DNA from: an uncultured bacterium
GTDB lineage: Bacteria; Planctomycetota; GCA-002687715
Reading direction: 5' to 3'
Length of the DNA: 64,000 nucleotides
Assembly: GCA_902826835.1 (NCBI GenBank)
Contig: CADEGH010000019.1
Span: 1 to 64,000 of the forward strand
The stretch's first letter is position 1. The number at the start of each line of letters is the position of its first letter. The position numbers and the translations under genes are program-made. A model generated the notes under the pieces. The model worked only from the letters and a program-made list of their open reading frames with translations, did no database searches and was not told the origin of the DNA. Positions 45,548 to 53,972 of this stretch are shown here, in pieces.

Positions 45548-47787
45548 CGAATTGCCTCTCTTTCTAGAGGTCGTAGGACTGCCCGTGTTCTTGTCGCAAC
45601 GCCACGCACGGATACCCAATGTCGAATTGTGGATATCGGGAAAGGTGTCCGGCTCGCAGTCGAGGCCGAGCCCTCCCACTCCCTGACGATGTCCTCGGCC
45701 GAGGTTCGATTGTTGAGCATACGCCTTCGCTTGTCAGGTTGCACACGAGTCCACGTGCCACGGATGTTGCGATCCTCAGTCTGTCGGCGTGACAAGTGAA
45801 TCCGAATCCTGACGACCAGTGCCGATGCTCCGAAGTACTCGGACTCGCCTTGCTCCAGAGCCGGACTCTCCAGGGCTTCACCGGTCTCCAACAAAAGAAT
45901 AGTCGAAGTCGCCCGTCGTTCCTCTTGGCCGGAGTCCGCCGATTCTTCGCAAAGAAACGCGAGACCGGATGATACGGAACTCGACACCCTGAGCTTCGTG
46001 GGATCGCGATCGTTCCCGAATAATATTCGAAGGATCAACAGAAGGCTCAGGACAAGGCAGGGATCGTCCCGCAGGGCTGCGTAAGGCACACCCCGGCTTC
46101 GAAGTTCCGCGGACTGCGGGTTTCGGTGCAATTGTCCACCGAAGTGATCGCCTGGACAGCCTCTTGCCGCATGCACCCAGCAAGACAAGGTTGTCGACCG
46201 AAAACCTTCTCTACCGTCTACCTCAAGCAGACCCTCGAATCGTCCGAAGAGCTCCACCTGCAGGGAAGGTGGATATTGACGGTGCTCCGGCGGATAGATC
46301 CACTCGATCAGACTCCGGGATACCAGTCCCGGTCGCGGGATGCCTGCGTCCCTGAGCCAGTCGAAGAACAGGCTGCCCTCTCGGGTTTCACGCTCCATCA
46401 AGGACTTGAAGGCAGCCTGGTAGACGCGCATCCAAACCAGGTCGGCAGGCAGCGAGGTTGTCGCCTCGGGGCGTGCGCCAGTTGCGCAGATCGCCTTTCC
46501 GCTGGAGGGGAGGGATTGGGTGTCAGTGGGATTACGGGAAAACGGCGGGGAGATGGCGGCGGAGTCTATCCCAGTTAGGTAGTTGGCACCCTCTCCTATT
46601 AGATCCTTGATACCGCATGGCTCATCCCGGTTACTCGAGCCTAACGCGTATTCGCGCAGGAGCTGCTTCTGGGAGAATGTGAGTGATGATTCGAACTGGG
46701 TCATGAACGGGGCGTTGGCTTGGTCCCATAATCCTGAGCGCGATTGCGATTGGTCGCTGCTTGATTTCTCGTTTGCGGGTAAATTGCAGGGTGCGAGTTC
46801 GGATTGTCCAAAGGAACTCATGAATTCCGCTGCGATGGCGAGGAGGGTGTGGCGCACCTGCGGCTCCTCCGCTCCGAAACCCGAAAAGACGAGCGACCGA
46901 CTGCGCGCGCGATCCCGGAGGAGATCCTGCGCCCAGAGACTCTGGCGGAAGTTCTGCAATTGGCGTTCGGTCAGAACGATCGCCTGCGAAGCTCTCTCGC
47001 ATAGGGGATCCGAAACATCGCTCCCGCACGAGCTTTCCCACTTCTTGGCGCAGCCGTTGACTTTGTAGATGTGGAGCAGGGGGCGGCCCAGGGCATCCTG
47101 GCGTTTTGAGCCCTTTTTTTGGTACTCTTCGAGAGTCGTGACGACACAAGGATGGTCGTCATCATCCAACTCGGACGAGGCAAAGGTCTGTTGGTACGCC
47201 TTCTCGAGACAAGTGTCGTAGTTCGTCGTGATGATCTCTCTGATCAAGCCCTCGCGGGCCAACATGGCGAGGTATCGATGGGCCGGAGTGGGCTCGAGCC
47301 GAGTGAAGCACTCGAGGCGAATGGTCTTGCAGGTTTCGCCGGCACTGCTCCACCACGTGTGCATTTCGGCTAATTGGGCCAGGGAATCCTTCTTGTGTGC
47401 GTTTTCCCTGCATGAAGGAGAGTGCGCGGCCGGTTGTGGGATCGGGATGGGTGGTTTCCGCTCGTCTGCCCAGCCCTGGTCTAGCTTCTTCTCCAAGCTC
47501 TCGTTCAACAACTTGCAAAGGTGCTTGGTCGTAGGCCACCAATTCGCACAAGAGGGATGATCCTCTCCTAATGTGGCGTCGTTGCTGATGCCCGCCCCCA
47601 AGAACGGAACCCCTCGGCCTTCTTCTATGATCCGAACGAGGCGGCGGAAGCGGATGGACACCGAACGTTCGTCGAGAGTCGCCGCGGTCGGGGCATCGTC
47701 GGAACTCGCATCGGAGCCGACGAGCACGGCGGGATCGACGGGTGGATCGGGCGGAACCGGAATGGGGCCGACCTGGCTTTGGGTCAC
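45541..47787 (-). CDS. SIR2-like NAD-binding protein, first gene of the cmr operon
   Basis: 748 aa from a GTG at 47785-47787 with GGAGG eight bases upstream. The SIR2 core spans about 45-325: FLGAGIS (NAD loop, 64-68), TTNYD (187-191, with catalytic-site Asn and Asp), YKVNG (241-245, where SIR2 enzymes usually have KLHG) and LVFSGFGAEEP (299-309, the distal Rossmann strand). SIR2 domains in Thoeris, DSR and short-Argonaute systems deplete NAD after phage sensing. The catalytic His position reads Asn here, so activity cannot be assumed. Residues about 400-748 are unlike anything I know. No CARF domain was recognised in it. Being first in the operon and coupled to the ATPase suggests it is the effector. 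Confidence 0.78.
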   Translation of the reverse strand: MTQSQVGPIPVPPDPPVDPAVLVGSDASSDDAPTAATLDERSVSIRFRRLVRIIEEGRGVPFLGAGISNDATLGEDHPSCANWWPTTKHLCKLLNESLEKKLDQGWADERKPPIPIPQPAAHSPSCRENAHKKDSLAQLAEMHTWWSSAGETCKTIRLECFTRLEPTPAHRYLAMLAREGLIREIITTNYDTCLEKAYQQTFASSELDDDDHPCVVTTLEEYQKKGSKRQDALGRPLLHIYKVNGCAKKWESSCGSDVSDPLCERASQAIVLTERQLQNFRQSLWAQDLLRDRARSRSLVFSGFGAEEPQVRHTLLAIAAEFMSSFGQSELAPCNLPANEKSSSDQSQSRSGLWDQANAPFMTQFESSLTFSQKQLLREYALGSSNRDEPCGIKDLIGEGANYLTGIDSAAISPPFSRNPTDTQSLPSSGKAICATGARPEATTSLPADLVWMRVYQAAFKSLMERETREGSLFFDWLRDAGIPRPGLVSRSLIEWIYPPEHRQYPPSLQVELFGRFEGLLEVDGREGFRSTTLSCWVHAARGCPGDHFGGQLHRNPQSAELRSRGVPYAALRDDPCLVLSLLLILRILFGNDRDPTKLRVSSSVSSGLAFLCEESADSGQEERRATSTILLLETGEALESPALEQGESEYFGASALVVRIRIHLSRRQTEDRNIRGTWTRVQPDKRRRMLNNRTSAEDIVREWEGSASTASRTPFPISTIRHWVSVRGVATRTRAVLRPLEREAIRC

Positions 47788-47811
47788 GCGGAGCGCCTCC
47801 AGACCCGGGAG

Positions 47812-47839
47812 AGCGTAGGCACGGTGCGTGAGCCGTCAA
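47812..47839 (-). promoter_or_regulatory. Putative promoter of the SIR2-ATPase-cmr operon
   Basis: On the minus strand TTGACG (47834-47839), 16-base spacer, TACGCT (47812-47817). It predicts a leader of about 20 bases ending with the GGAGG site (47796-47800) and the GTG start at 47787. The geometry is good but the -10 match is modest. Confidence 0.4.
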
Positions 47840-47976
47840 TAGATGAAGAGGCGGAATTCCGGATTCCGGCGGAAAGAGGGGGACACCGCAAGAGCGAGCG
47901 TGACAATTGGTCACGGTATCCGCGCGGCGGTCGGGGCGTACTGCCGCGGCGACTCAACCTCAATGGGACAGTTGGG

Positions 47977-49746
47977 TCAGTTGCGGCGGGGTTGGACCAT
48001 GTCGGCGAGTTTGAGGAGGACTTCGAGGCGGACGAAGTCGACGGAGTCGACGACGATGGAGATGACTTCGCCCTCGTTGAACACCTTGGAGCCGCGGCGG
48101 GACGTGATGGTGAGTTTGGGGCCTTCGACCTTCTTGCGGCCGTCGAAAAGGCGCGCGGGGAGAAAGCCGGTCACCCAGTGTTCGCGAAGGAAGATTTCCA
48201 TGCCGTAATGGCTGACGCGCTGGATCGTAGCCCGGATTTTTTCGCCTACGAATCGCTCCATGTATTGGCAAATCTTGAGATCGCCGATCGCGATTTCGAC
48301 CATTGCCGCGAGTTCGGATTGGCCGCTGCTTTGGCCAGCGATGTCGCAAAGGTCGAGCACTTGGAGAGGATCGAGGAGTTGCTCTTCGGCCTCCTTGCCC
48401 TTGGAGAGCACGTCGAAGAGCCACCGATGCACGATGAGGTCCGGATAGCGCCGGATCGGGGAGGTGAAATGCAGATAGTGCTCGCGGGCGAGGCCCCAGT
48501 GGGGAGCGGCCTCCCCCGCCTCGGCCACTTCGTACACGGCGCGTTCGACCAAGCCCATGATGCGAGCGATCAGGGCATCGGCATTGGGACGACGACGGGC
48601 TTCCAAGATGAGCCGGCCCACATCTCGGCCAGTCAAGAAATCCTTGTCGGGGACTCTGATGCCGAATTTTGTGAGCGCTTCGACGATGCCCGCGAGTTCC
48701 TCCGGGTCCTTCGGCGGATGGATGCGGTAGATCGAGGGCAGCTTGCGCTCTTTGAACCACGAACCCACCGCCTGATTGGCGGCGAGAGCGGTCTCTTCGA
48801 TCAAGGCCTGCGAGAAGTAGGTGGTCGAGGGATAGATGCGCTCGACCTCGTGATTCTTGTTGAACGCGAACTTGCGTTCGGGGGTTTGCAGGCGCAAAGA
48901 CCCCTTGCGATCCCGAATCGACTGCTGCTTCTGCGTCCACTTCTGAAAGTGTTTGAGTGGTTCTTCGAGGTGCTTCAGCGCCATGGCGGCCGGAGTGGTT
49001 TCGCCGTCGAGCAGGGCCTGCACCGCGGAGTACGTGCACCGCTGCACGCTCTTGATCACGCTTTTGTGGATCTTGCTCTTCTGCACGAGGCCCGCGGCAT
49101 CGAACTCCATGATGACCGAAAAAGCCAAGCGGGGGCGGTGGGGATTGAGCGAGCAGAGGTGGTTCGAGAGTTCCTCCGGCAACATCGGTACGACTTGATC
49201 GGCCAGGTACACCGAAGTGGCTCGAGCGAGGGCCTCGCGGTCGAGGGCGGTACCCGGCCTGACGTAGTGGCTCACGTCCGCGATGTGGACGCCGACTTCG
49301 TAGCCCCCGTCCGGGAGAGGTTTGATGCCGATCGCGTCGTCGAAGTCTTTGGCGTCCTCCCCGTCGATGGTGAAGATGCACTCCCCTCGGAGATCCTCGC
49401 GGCCGACAAAGTCGGCGGGATCGGGATCGGCAGGGAGCGACTTCACCTCCTCCAGGACCTCCGTCGGAAAGACGGTCCGGATGCGAAACGAGGCGAGCAG
49501 TTCCATCTCCTCGCTGTCTTCGGTGCGGTACTGGGGTGGGCCGTGGTCCATCGGGCCGAAGGACGGAGCCGCCTTGGCGAGGATTTCTCGCACCGAGGCC
49601 AACGAGAAATCCTCGGGGAGGTCTTCCTCATCCCCGGCTGAATTGCCCGAGTCCGAGCCCTCCGGCGGATCGTCGGGGGGGTCATCGCTGCCGCCGAAGA
49701 GCTTCTTCAAGTCTTGGAAGCTCTTGAGATTCTTCTCGTCTGCCAT
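47977..49746 (-). CDS. RNB-domain exoribonuclease (short RNase R/II type)
   Basis: 589 aa from the ATG at 49744-49746 (MADEKNLKSFQDLKKLFGGS). An acidic N-terminus (about 25-55) is followed directly by a short region and the RNB catalytic domain: IFTIDGEDAKDFDDAIGI with the Asp cluster for Mg, VGVHIADVSHYVRPG, SSIVHRW-like HFTSPIRRYPDLIVHRW. The two cold-shock/OB domains usual at the N-terminus of RNase R are missing, and the S1 domain is reduced to about 80 residues (KIRATIQRVSHYGMEIFL). The enzyme would degrade RNA 3' to 5'. It is transcribed in the same direction as the SIR2/cmr operon and ends 190 bases before it. Confidence 0.87.
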   Translation of the reverse strand: MADEKNLKSFQDLKKLFGGSDDPPDDPPEGSDSGNSAGDEEDLPEDFSLASVREILAKAAPSFGPMDHGPPQYRTEDSEEMELLASFRIRTVFPTEVLEEVKSLPADPDPADFVGREDLRGECIFTIDGEDAKDFDDAIGIKPLPDGGYEVGVHIADVSHYVRPGTALDREALARATSVYLADQVVPMLPEELSNHLCSLNPHRPRLAFSVIMEFDAAGLVQKSKIHKSVIKSVQRCTYSAVQALLDGETTPAAMALKHLEEPLKHFQKWTQKQQSIRDRKGSLRLQTPERKFAFNKNHEVERIYPSTTYFSQALIEETALAANQAVGSWFKERKLPSIYRIHPPKDPEELAGIVEALTKFGIRVPDKDFLTGRDVGRLILEARRRPNADALIARIMGLVERAVYEVAEAGEAAPHWGLAREHYLHFTSPIRRYPDLIVHRWLFDVLSKGKEAEEQLLDPLQVLDLCDIAGQSSGQSELAAMVEIAIGDLKICQYMERFVGEKIRATIQRVSHYGMEIFLREHWVTGFLPARLFDGRKKVEGPKLTITSRRGSKVFNEGEVISIVVDSVDFVRLEVLLKLADMVQPRRN

Positions 49747-49851
49747 CGGCTCATGGTAGCGAAAGCGGCCTGGCATCTGGCCAGTCCACCCTCCCCGCGA
49801 TTAGAATCCGCCCCGTTGTCGTCCTACCCTCGCGCCCAGAAGGATCCCTGC

Positions 49852-50478
49852 ATGCATCCACCCGACTCCGAGAAGCCCGGCCTGTCACGCCGCGGATTCC
49901 TCAAAGGCACCGGCTTGAGCGTGGCCGCCGTGGGCCTCGTCAAGTCCGCAACTGCGGCGCAAGAGGCCCCCGCCGCCGAAGTGCCCACCCTTTCGGCCGC
50001 CCAGACTCACGAGATCAGCTTCGAGCTCAACGGACAGACCACCCAAGCCAAGGTGAGGACTGGGCACACTCTGCTTGAGACCCTGCGCGACCAGCTTGAC
50101 CTGACGGGAACCAAACTCGTCTGTGACCAGGGAAGCTGCGGCGCTTGTACTGTCCATCTCGATGGCAAGCCCGTGAACTCCTGCCTCGTCTTCGCGACCG
50201 ATGTCGCTGGCCGGCAGATCACGACCATCGAAGGCCTCGCCAAGAACGGCAACCTGCATCCCGTCCAGGCCGGCTTCCTCCACGAAGACGCGAGCCAGTG
50301 CGGATTCTGCACGCCGGGGATGATCATGAGCTGCAAAGCTCTCCTCGACCGCAATCCCTCCCCGACTCGGGACGAGTGCAAAGAGGCGATCAGCGGCAAC
50401 ATCTGCCGCTGTGGCACCTACTTCAACATCTTCCGCGCGGTCGACCACGCGGCCACCCTCATGAAGGGAGGACGCTGA
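49852..50478 (+). CDS. paoA: Tat-exported [2Fe-2S] subunit of a PaoABC-like aldehyde oxidoreductase
   Basis: 208 aa from the ATG at 49852. A twin-arginine signal is clear: SRRGFLKGTGLSVAAVGLV. Two [2Fe-2S] clusters are encoded: the plant-type CDQGSCGACTVHLDGKPVNSC motif region (Cys at CDQGSCGAC and the later NSC), and the helical-domain CGFCTPGMI with CRCGTY. This is the small subunit of xanthine-dehydrogenase-family enzymes. With a Tat signal and the downstream order it resembles Escherichia coli PaoA. It starts 105 bases from the divergent RNB gene; the next gene follows after one base. Confidence 0.88.
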   Translation: MHPPDSEKPGLSRRGFLKGTGLSVAAVGLVKSATAAQEAPAAEVPTLSAAQTHEISFELNGQTTQAKVRTGHTLLETLRDQLDLTGTKLVCDQGSCGACTVHLDGKPVNSCLVFATDVAGRQITTIEGLAKNGNLHPVQAGFLHEDASQCGFCTPGMIMSCKALLDRNPSPTRDECKEAISGNICRCGTYFNIFRAVDHAATLMKGGR

Positions 50479-50479
50479 A

Positions 50480-52705
50480 ATGGAAGCGGATCGCAAGGTC
50501 AAGTTGGTCCTCGGATTCGGCGATCAACGCCGCGAGATCGAAGTCAACGTCCCCGCGGAGGATCCAATCCCCTGGGACGCGACCACCAAGTTTTCGGTGG
50601 TCGGAACCGCCGCCCCACGCGCCGATGGCGTGGCCAAAGTGACGGGCCGCGCCAAATACACCCACGACATGAACCTCCCGGGGATGCTGTACGGAGGGTT
50701 CGTGCGCTGCCCGGTCGCCAAAGCCACCATCAACGGCATCGACTGGAGCGCCGCCCAAGCTCATCCCGGCGTGAAAGCGATCCACGATTTCAAAGTCAAG
50801 CAGACCCGCTACGCGCACCAGCACTTGATCGCGATTGCTGCGGAGTCGCGGCAGGCGCTCGAGCAAGCGATTGCCCTCGTCAAAGTCGATTACAAAGCCC
50901 TGCCCCACGCCGCCCGCTTCGAGCAGGCCATGGTGGATGGCGCCCCCCAGGTGCATGCCAACCGACCGAACATCGAAGCCTATTCTCCGTCGGGCCGCGA
51001 GAAGGCGGTCCAGGAAGCGATGCAATCGGCGGACAAGGTCGTGGAGGCGACGTGCACGACCCAAGTCCAGAATCATTGCTCGCTCGAGTCGCATGGAATC
51101 GTCGCCCACTGGGAAGGCGAACAGCTCAAGATCTGGGCCTCCACCCAAGCGACCTTCGGCGTTCGGCGCGACCTCGCGGACGCGATGAACGTCGATGAAG
51201 CCAACGTGCAGGTGATCTGCGAGTACATGGGAGGCGGCTTCGGCAGCAAATTCGGCGCCGGCTATCCCGGTCTCGCGGCCGCGAATCTCGCCAAGCTCTC
51301 CGGCCGTCCCGTCAAAGTCATGCTCGATCGCCGCGAAGAGATGACGGACGTCGGCAACCGGCCGGACAGCGTTCAAACCATGAAGCTCGGAGTCTCGAAG
51401 GACGGTGCTCTCGGCGCCTACAAAGTGGACATCGTCGGGACTCCGGGGGTCGGCCGTGGGGCCGGTGCCCGCAACCCCATGATCTACGCCTTCGAGGATC
51501 GTCTCGTCGCCCGCACGGAGCGGGCGGTGGCCACCAACGCCGGCGCCCAGCAGGCCTTTCGAGCGCCGGGTCACCCCCAGGGCTCCTTCGCCCTCGAAAC
51601 CATTCTCGATCTGGCCGCCGAGGCGATCGGAATGGACCCCCTGGAATTCCGCATCAAGAACGACCCCCACCCAACTCGCAAAGCCCAGTACAAAGACGGG
51701 GGAGCGCGCATTGGGTGGAAAAACCGGAAGCCCAACGGGTCCGAAGCGGGACGCTTCCGACGCGGCTTCGGCGTCGCCTCCGCGGTCTGGTACCAGATCG
51801 GCCAGCCCCAAGGTGCGGAAGTCCTCTGCCGAATCCTTCGCGACGGATCGGTGCAGATGCGCAACGGGTCTCAGGACATCGGAACCGGCACCCGGACCTT
51901 GATGCAGATCATCGGCGCCGAAGAACTCGGACTCAGCCTCGATCGGGTCGTTCCCTTCATCGGGGACACTCGCGACCCGATCGGACCGGGAAGCGGAGGC
52001 AGTGTGACCGCTCCGACGGTCGCCCCCGCCGCGCGGCAAGCCGCCTACCTCGCGGGCAAGGAACTGCGCGCCGTCGTTGCCAAAGCCATGGGCGCCAGCG
52101 CGGATGACTTGGCCTTCTCCCAAGGCCAAGTCGTCCACCAGAAGGACGCCACGAAGTCGATGGCCTTCGCGGATGCCTGCAAGCTCATCGATCAGGGAGA
52201 AATCTCCGCGCTCGGGAAGCGATCGAAGAACTTCCAGGCCTTCGAAGGCACGGTCGGCGGCGTCCAATTCGCCGAAGTGGAAGTCGACTGCGACTACGGC
52301 ATCGTCCGCCTCAAGAAGGTCGTCGCCCTGCAGGACGCCGGCATCATCATCAATCGTCGTCAGGCTGAAAGTCAGTTGAACGGTGGGGTCATTCAGGGCA
52401 TCTCCTACGCGCTCTTCGAAGAGCGCGTCATGGACCGCCAACTCGGGCAAATGGTCAATGCCGACATGGAGATGTACAAGATCGCCGGGGCGGTGGATAT
52501 GCCCGAGATCGAGAGTGTGCTCTACGACGTTTCCAACGGTGGAAACACCACCGGAACCGCCGGCATCGCCGAACCGACGATGATCCCGACCGCCGCGGCC
52601 ATCGCCGGGGCGGTGCACAATGCGCTCGGGGTGCGCGTGACCTCACTTCCCATGACCCCCGATCGTGTCCTCGCGGCGCTCGCCCAGAAGGAGAAGGGCA
52701 AATGA
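50480..52705 (+). CDS. paoC: Molybdenum cofactor-binding subunit, PaoC-like
   Basis: 741 aa; GAGG eight bases before the ATG. Xanthine-dehydrogenase-family large subunit: VTGRAKYTHDMNLPGMLYGG, GGGFGSKFG (cofactor loop), QQAFRAPGHPQGSFALE, GSGGSVTAPTVAPAARQAAY and the C-terminal GIAEPTMIPTAAAIAGAV, whose Glu is the expected catalytic base. No signal peptide, so it would be exported by hitchhiking on the Tat signal of PaoA. The likely reaction is oxidation of aldehydes to acids in the periplasm; substrate not predictable. It overlaps the FAD subunit gene by ATGA. Confidence 0.9.
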   Translation: MEADRKVKLVLGFGDQRREIEVNVPAEDPIPWDATTKFSVVGTAAPRADGVAKVTGRAKYTHDMNLPGMLYGGFVRCPVAKATINGIDWSAAQAHPGVKAIHDFKVKQTRYAHQHLIAIAAESRQALEQAIALVKVDYKALPHAARFEQAMVDGAPQVHANRPNIEAYSPSGREKAVQEAMQSADKVVEATCTTQVQNHCSLESHGIVAHWEGEQLKIWASTQATFGVRRDLADAMNVDEANVQVICEYMGGGFGSKFGAGYPGLAAANLAKLSGRPVKVMLDRREEMTDVGNRPDSVQTMKLGVSKDGALGAYKVDIVGTPGVGRGAGARNPMIYAFEDRLVARTERAVATNAGAQQAFRAPGHPQGSFALETILDLAAEAIGMDPLEFRIKNDPHPTRKAQYKDGGARIGWKNRKPNGSEAGRFRRGFGVASAVWYQIGQPQGAEVLCRILRDGSVQMRNGSQDIGTGTRTLMQIIGAEELGLSLDRVVPFIGDTRDPIGPGSGGSVTAPTVAPAARQAAYLAGKELRAVVAKAMGASADDLAFSQGQVVHQKDATKSMAFADACKLIDQGEISALGKRSKNFQAFEGTVGGVQFAEVEVDCDYGIVRLKKVVALQDAGIIINRRQAESQLNGGVIQGISYALFEERVMDRQLGQMVNADMEMYKIAGAVDMPEIESVLYDVSNGGNTTGTAGIAEPTMIPTAAAIAGAVHNALGVRVTSLPMTPDRVLAALAQKEKGK

Positions 52706-53709
52706 AGAACTTCGATTACGCTCGCCCGCAGGATGTGCAATCGGCCGCTGCCGCTCTGGGCAAGGCCAAGGGGTCGCGACCGAAGGGTGGAGGCACGGAC
52801 CTCATCACCCTGATGAAGTCGGGAGTCCTGACCCCTCCCCTCGTGGTCGATCTCGCCTCCATCCCCGGGCTCTCCGGAGTCTCTCGCCTCGAGACTGGAC
52901 ACTTCCGCGTCGGCGCCACCACGACCATCGCGGAAGTGGCGGAACATCCGGAGCTCGCCCGCGTCGCGCGTGTGCTCACGGATGCCGCCGCCACCACCGC
53001 CACTCCCCTCGTCCGCAACCGCGGCACGGTCGGCGGAAACCTCTGCCAGCGGCCGCGCTGCTGGTACTTCCGCAATCTCGACTACGTGTGCTCGAAGAAG
53101 GGCGGCCAGACTTGTTACGCCGCGGAGGGCGAGAACAAGTATCACGCCATCTTCGAAAACGTCACCTGCAACATTGTCCATCCGTCCAATCTCGCGCCCG
53201 CACTTTGGGCTTTGGATGCCACGATTCACGTCGCCGGTCCCACCGGTGAGAAGTCGATTCCCGTCGCCGACTTCTGGGTGCGCCCGGAGGAAGACATCTC
53301 GACCGAGAACGTGCTCGAAGCCGGCGAGGTGATCACGGGGGTGAGTTTTGCACCCGAAGGCGCGAGCACCGGCTCGGCCTACCACGAGGTGCGGGAGAAA
53401 CAGTCCTACGACTGGGCGCTGGTCAATGCGGCGGTCCGGCTGGACTTCGAAGGGGAAGTGGTGAAGGAGGCGCGGATCGTCGTATCCGCCGTCGCTCCCA
53501 TCCCGCTGCGTCTCGAAGCCTGCGAGAAAATTCTCAAGGGTCAAAAGTTCAGCGACGCGCTCGCGGAAGCGGCGGGCAAGGCCGCCTCGGGGGGCGCCAC
53601 GCCCTTGCGCGACAACGCCTACAAGGTCCATCTCATCGAGAAGTGCGTCAAGAACACCATCCTGGATGCGGCGAGGCGCGCCAAGGTGCGCTCTGGAGAA
53701 CCCCGATGA
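52702..53709 (+). CDS. paoB: FAD-binding subunit with extra [4Fe-4S] cysteines, PaoB-like
   Basis: 335 aa. FAD/CO-dehydrogenase medium subunit features: PKGGGTDLITLMKSGV, VGATTTIAEVAEHP, RNRGTVGGNLCQRPRC and PSNLAPALWALDA. Four to five cysteines in the loop after the FAD motif (CQRPRCWYF, DYVCSKKGGQTC, NVTCNIVHPSN) are those that bind a [4Fe-4S] cluster in PaoB and in 4-hydroxybenzoyl-CoA reductase beta. This supports PaoABC over an ordinary xanthine dehydrogenase. ATGA overlap with the genes on both sides. Confidence 0.88.
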   Translation: MKNFDYARPQDVQSAAAALGKAKGSRPKGGGTDLITLMKSGVLTPPLVVDLASIPGLSGVSRLETGHFRVGATTTIAEVAEHPELARVARVLTDAAATTATPLVRNRGTVGGNLCQRPRCWYFRNLDYVCSKKGGQTCYAAEGENKYHAIFENVTCNIVHPSNLAPALWALDATIHVAGPTGEKSIPVADFWVRPEEDISTENVLEAGEVITGVSFAPEGASTGSAYHEVREKQSYDWALVNAAVRLDFEGEVVKEARIVVSAVAPIPLRLEACEKILKGQKFSDALAEAAGKAASGGATPLRDNAYKVHLIEKCVKNTILDAARRAKVRSGEPR

Positions 53710-53957
53710 ACCCGAAGTTTGCCCTCGATCGGTCGCGCCTCCCCGCGGATGTCTGTGAATTCTTGCGCACGAAGACCATGTACACCGGCGGCGGAAGGCG
53801 AGCCGTCTTCAGCGAAACCGATCAGTTCGACACCGCGGCCTTCTGGTGCCTGCATACCCAGATGCCTTGGGGCCCGGACGAGTTGGAAGCCGCGCCCGAT
53901 GTTTGTCGAGGCGCCCGTGCCTGCTGCAAGCCCTGCTTCGTTCCTCCCGCGGTGTGA
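53706..53957 (+). CDS. Small Cys-containing protein coupled to the aldehyde oxidoreductase operon
   Basis: 83 aa from the ATG at 53706, overlapping the paoB stop by ATGA. The N-terminal part (KFALDRSRLPADVCEFLRT) is soluble; the C-terminus holds a cysteine group CRGARACCKPCF and there is a Cys-His pair in FWCLHTQMPWGPDEL. No known domain. It is not the PaoD/XdhC-type cofactor chaperone. Tight coupling suggests a subunit, metal-site protein or assembly partner. Confidence 0.7.
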   Translation: MNPKFALDRSRLPADVCEFLRTKTMYTGGGRRAVFSETDQFDTAAFWCLHTQMPWGPDELEAAPDVCRGARACCKPCFVPPAV

Positions 53958-53972
53958 GCGCAGGCGCGCGGG

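Noticed and set aside
33588..47976. CRISPR array expected next to cmr genes
   Set aside because: No direct repeats of 25-40 bases with regular spacing were seen in the flanks or between genes; crRNA must come from another locus.
47779..49641. 620-codon plus-strand open frame opposite the RNB gene
   Set aside because: Shadow of the RNB exoribonuclease, whose catalytic motifs are on the minus strand.
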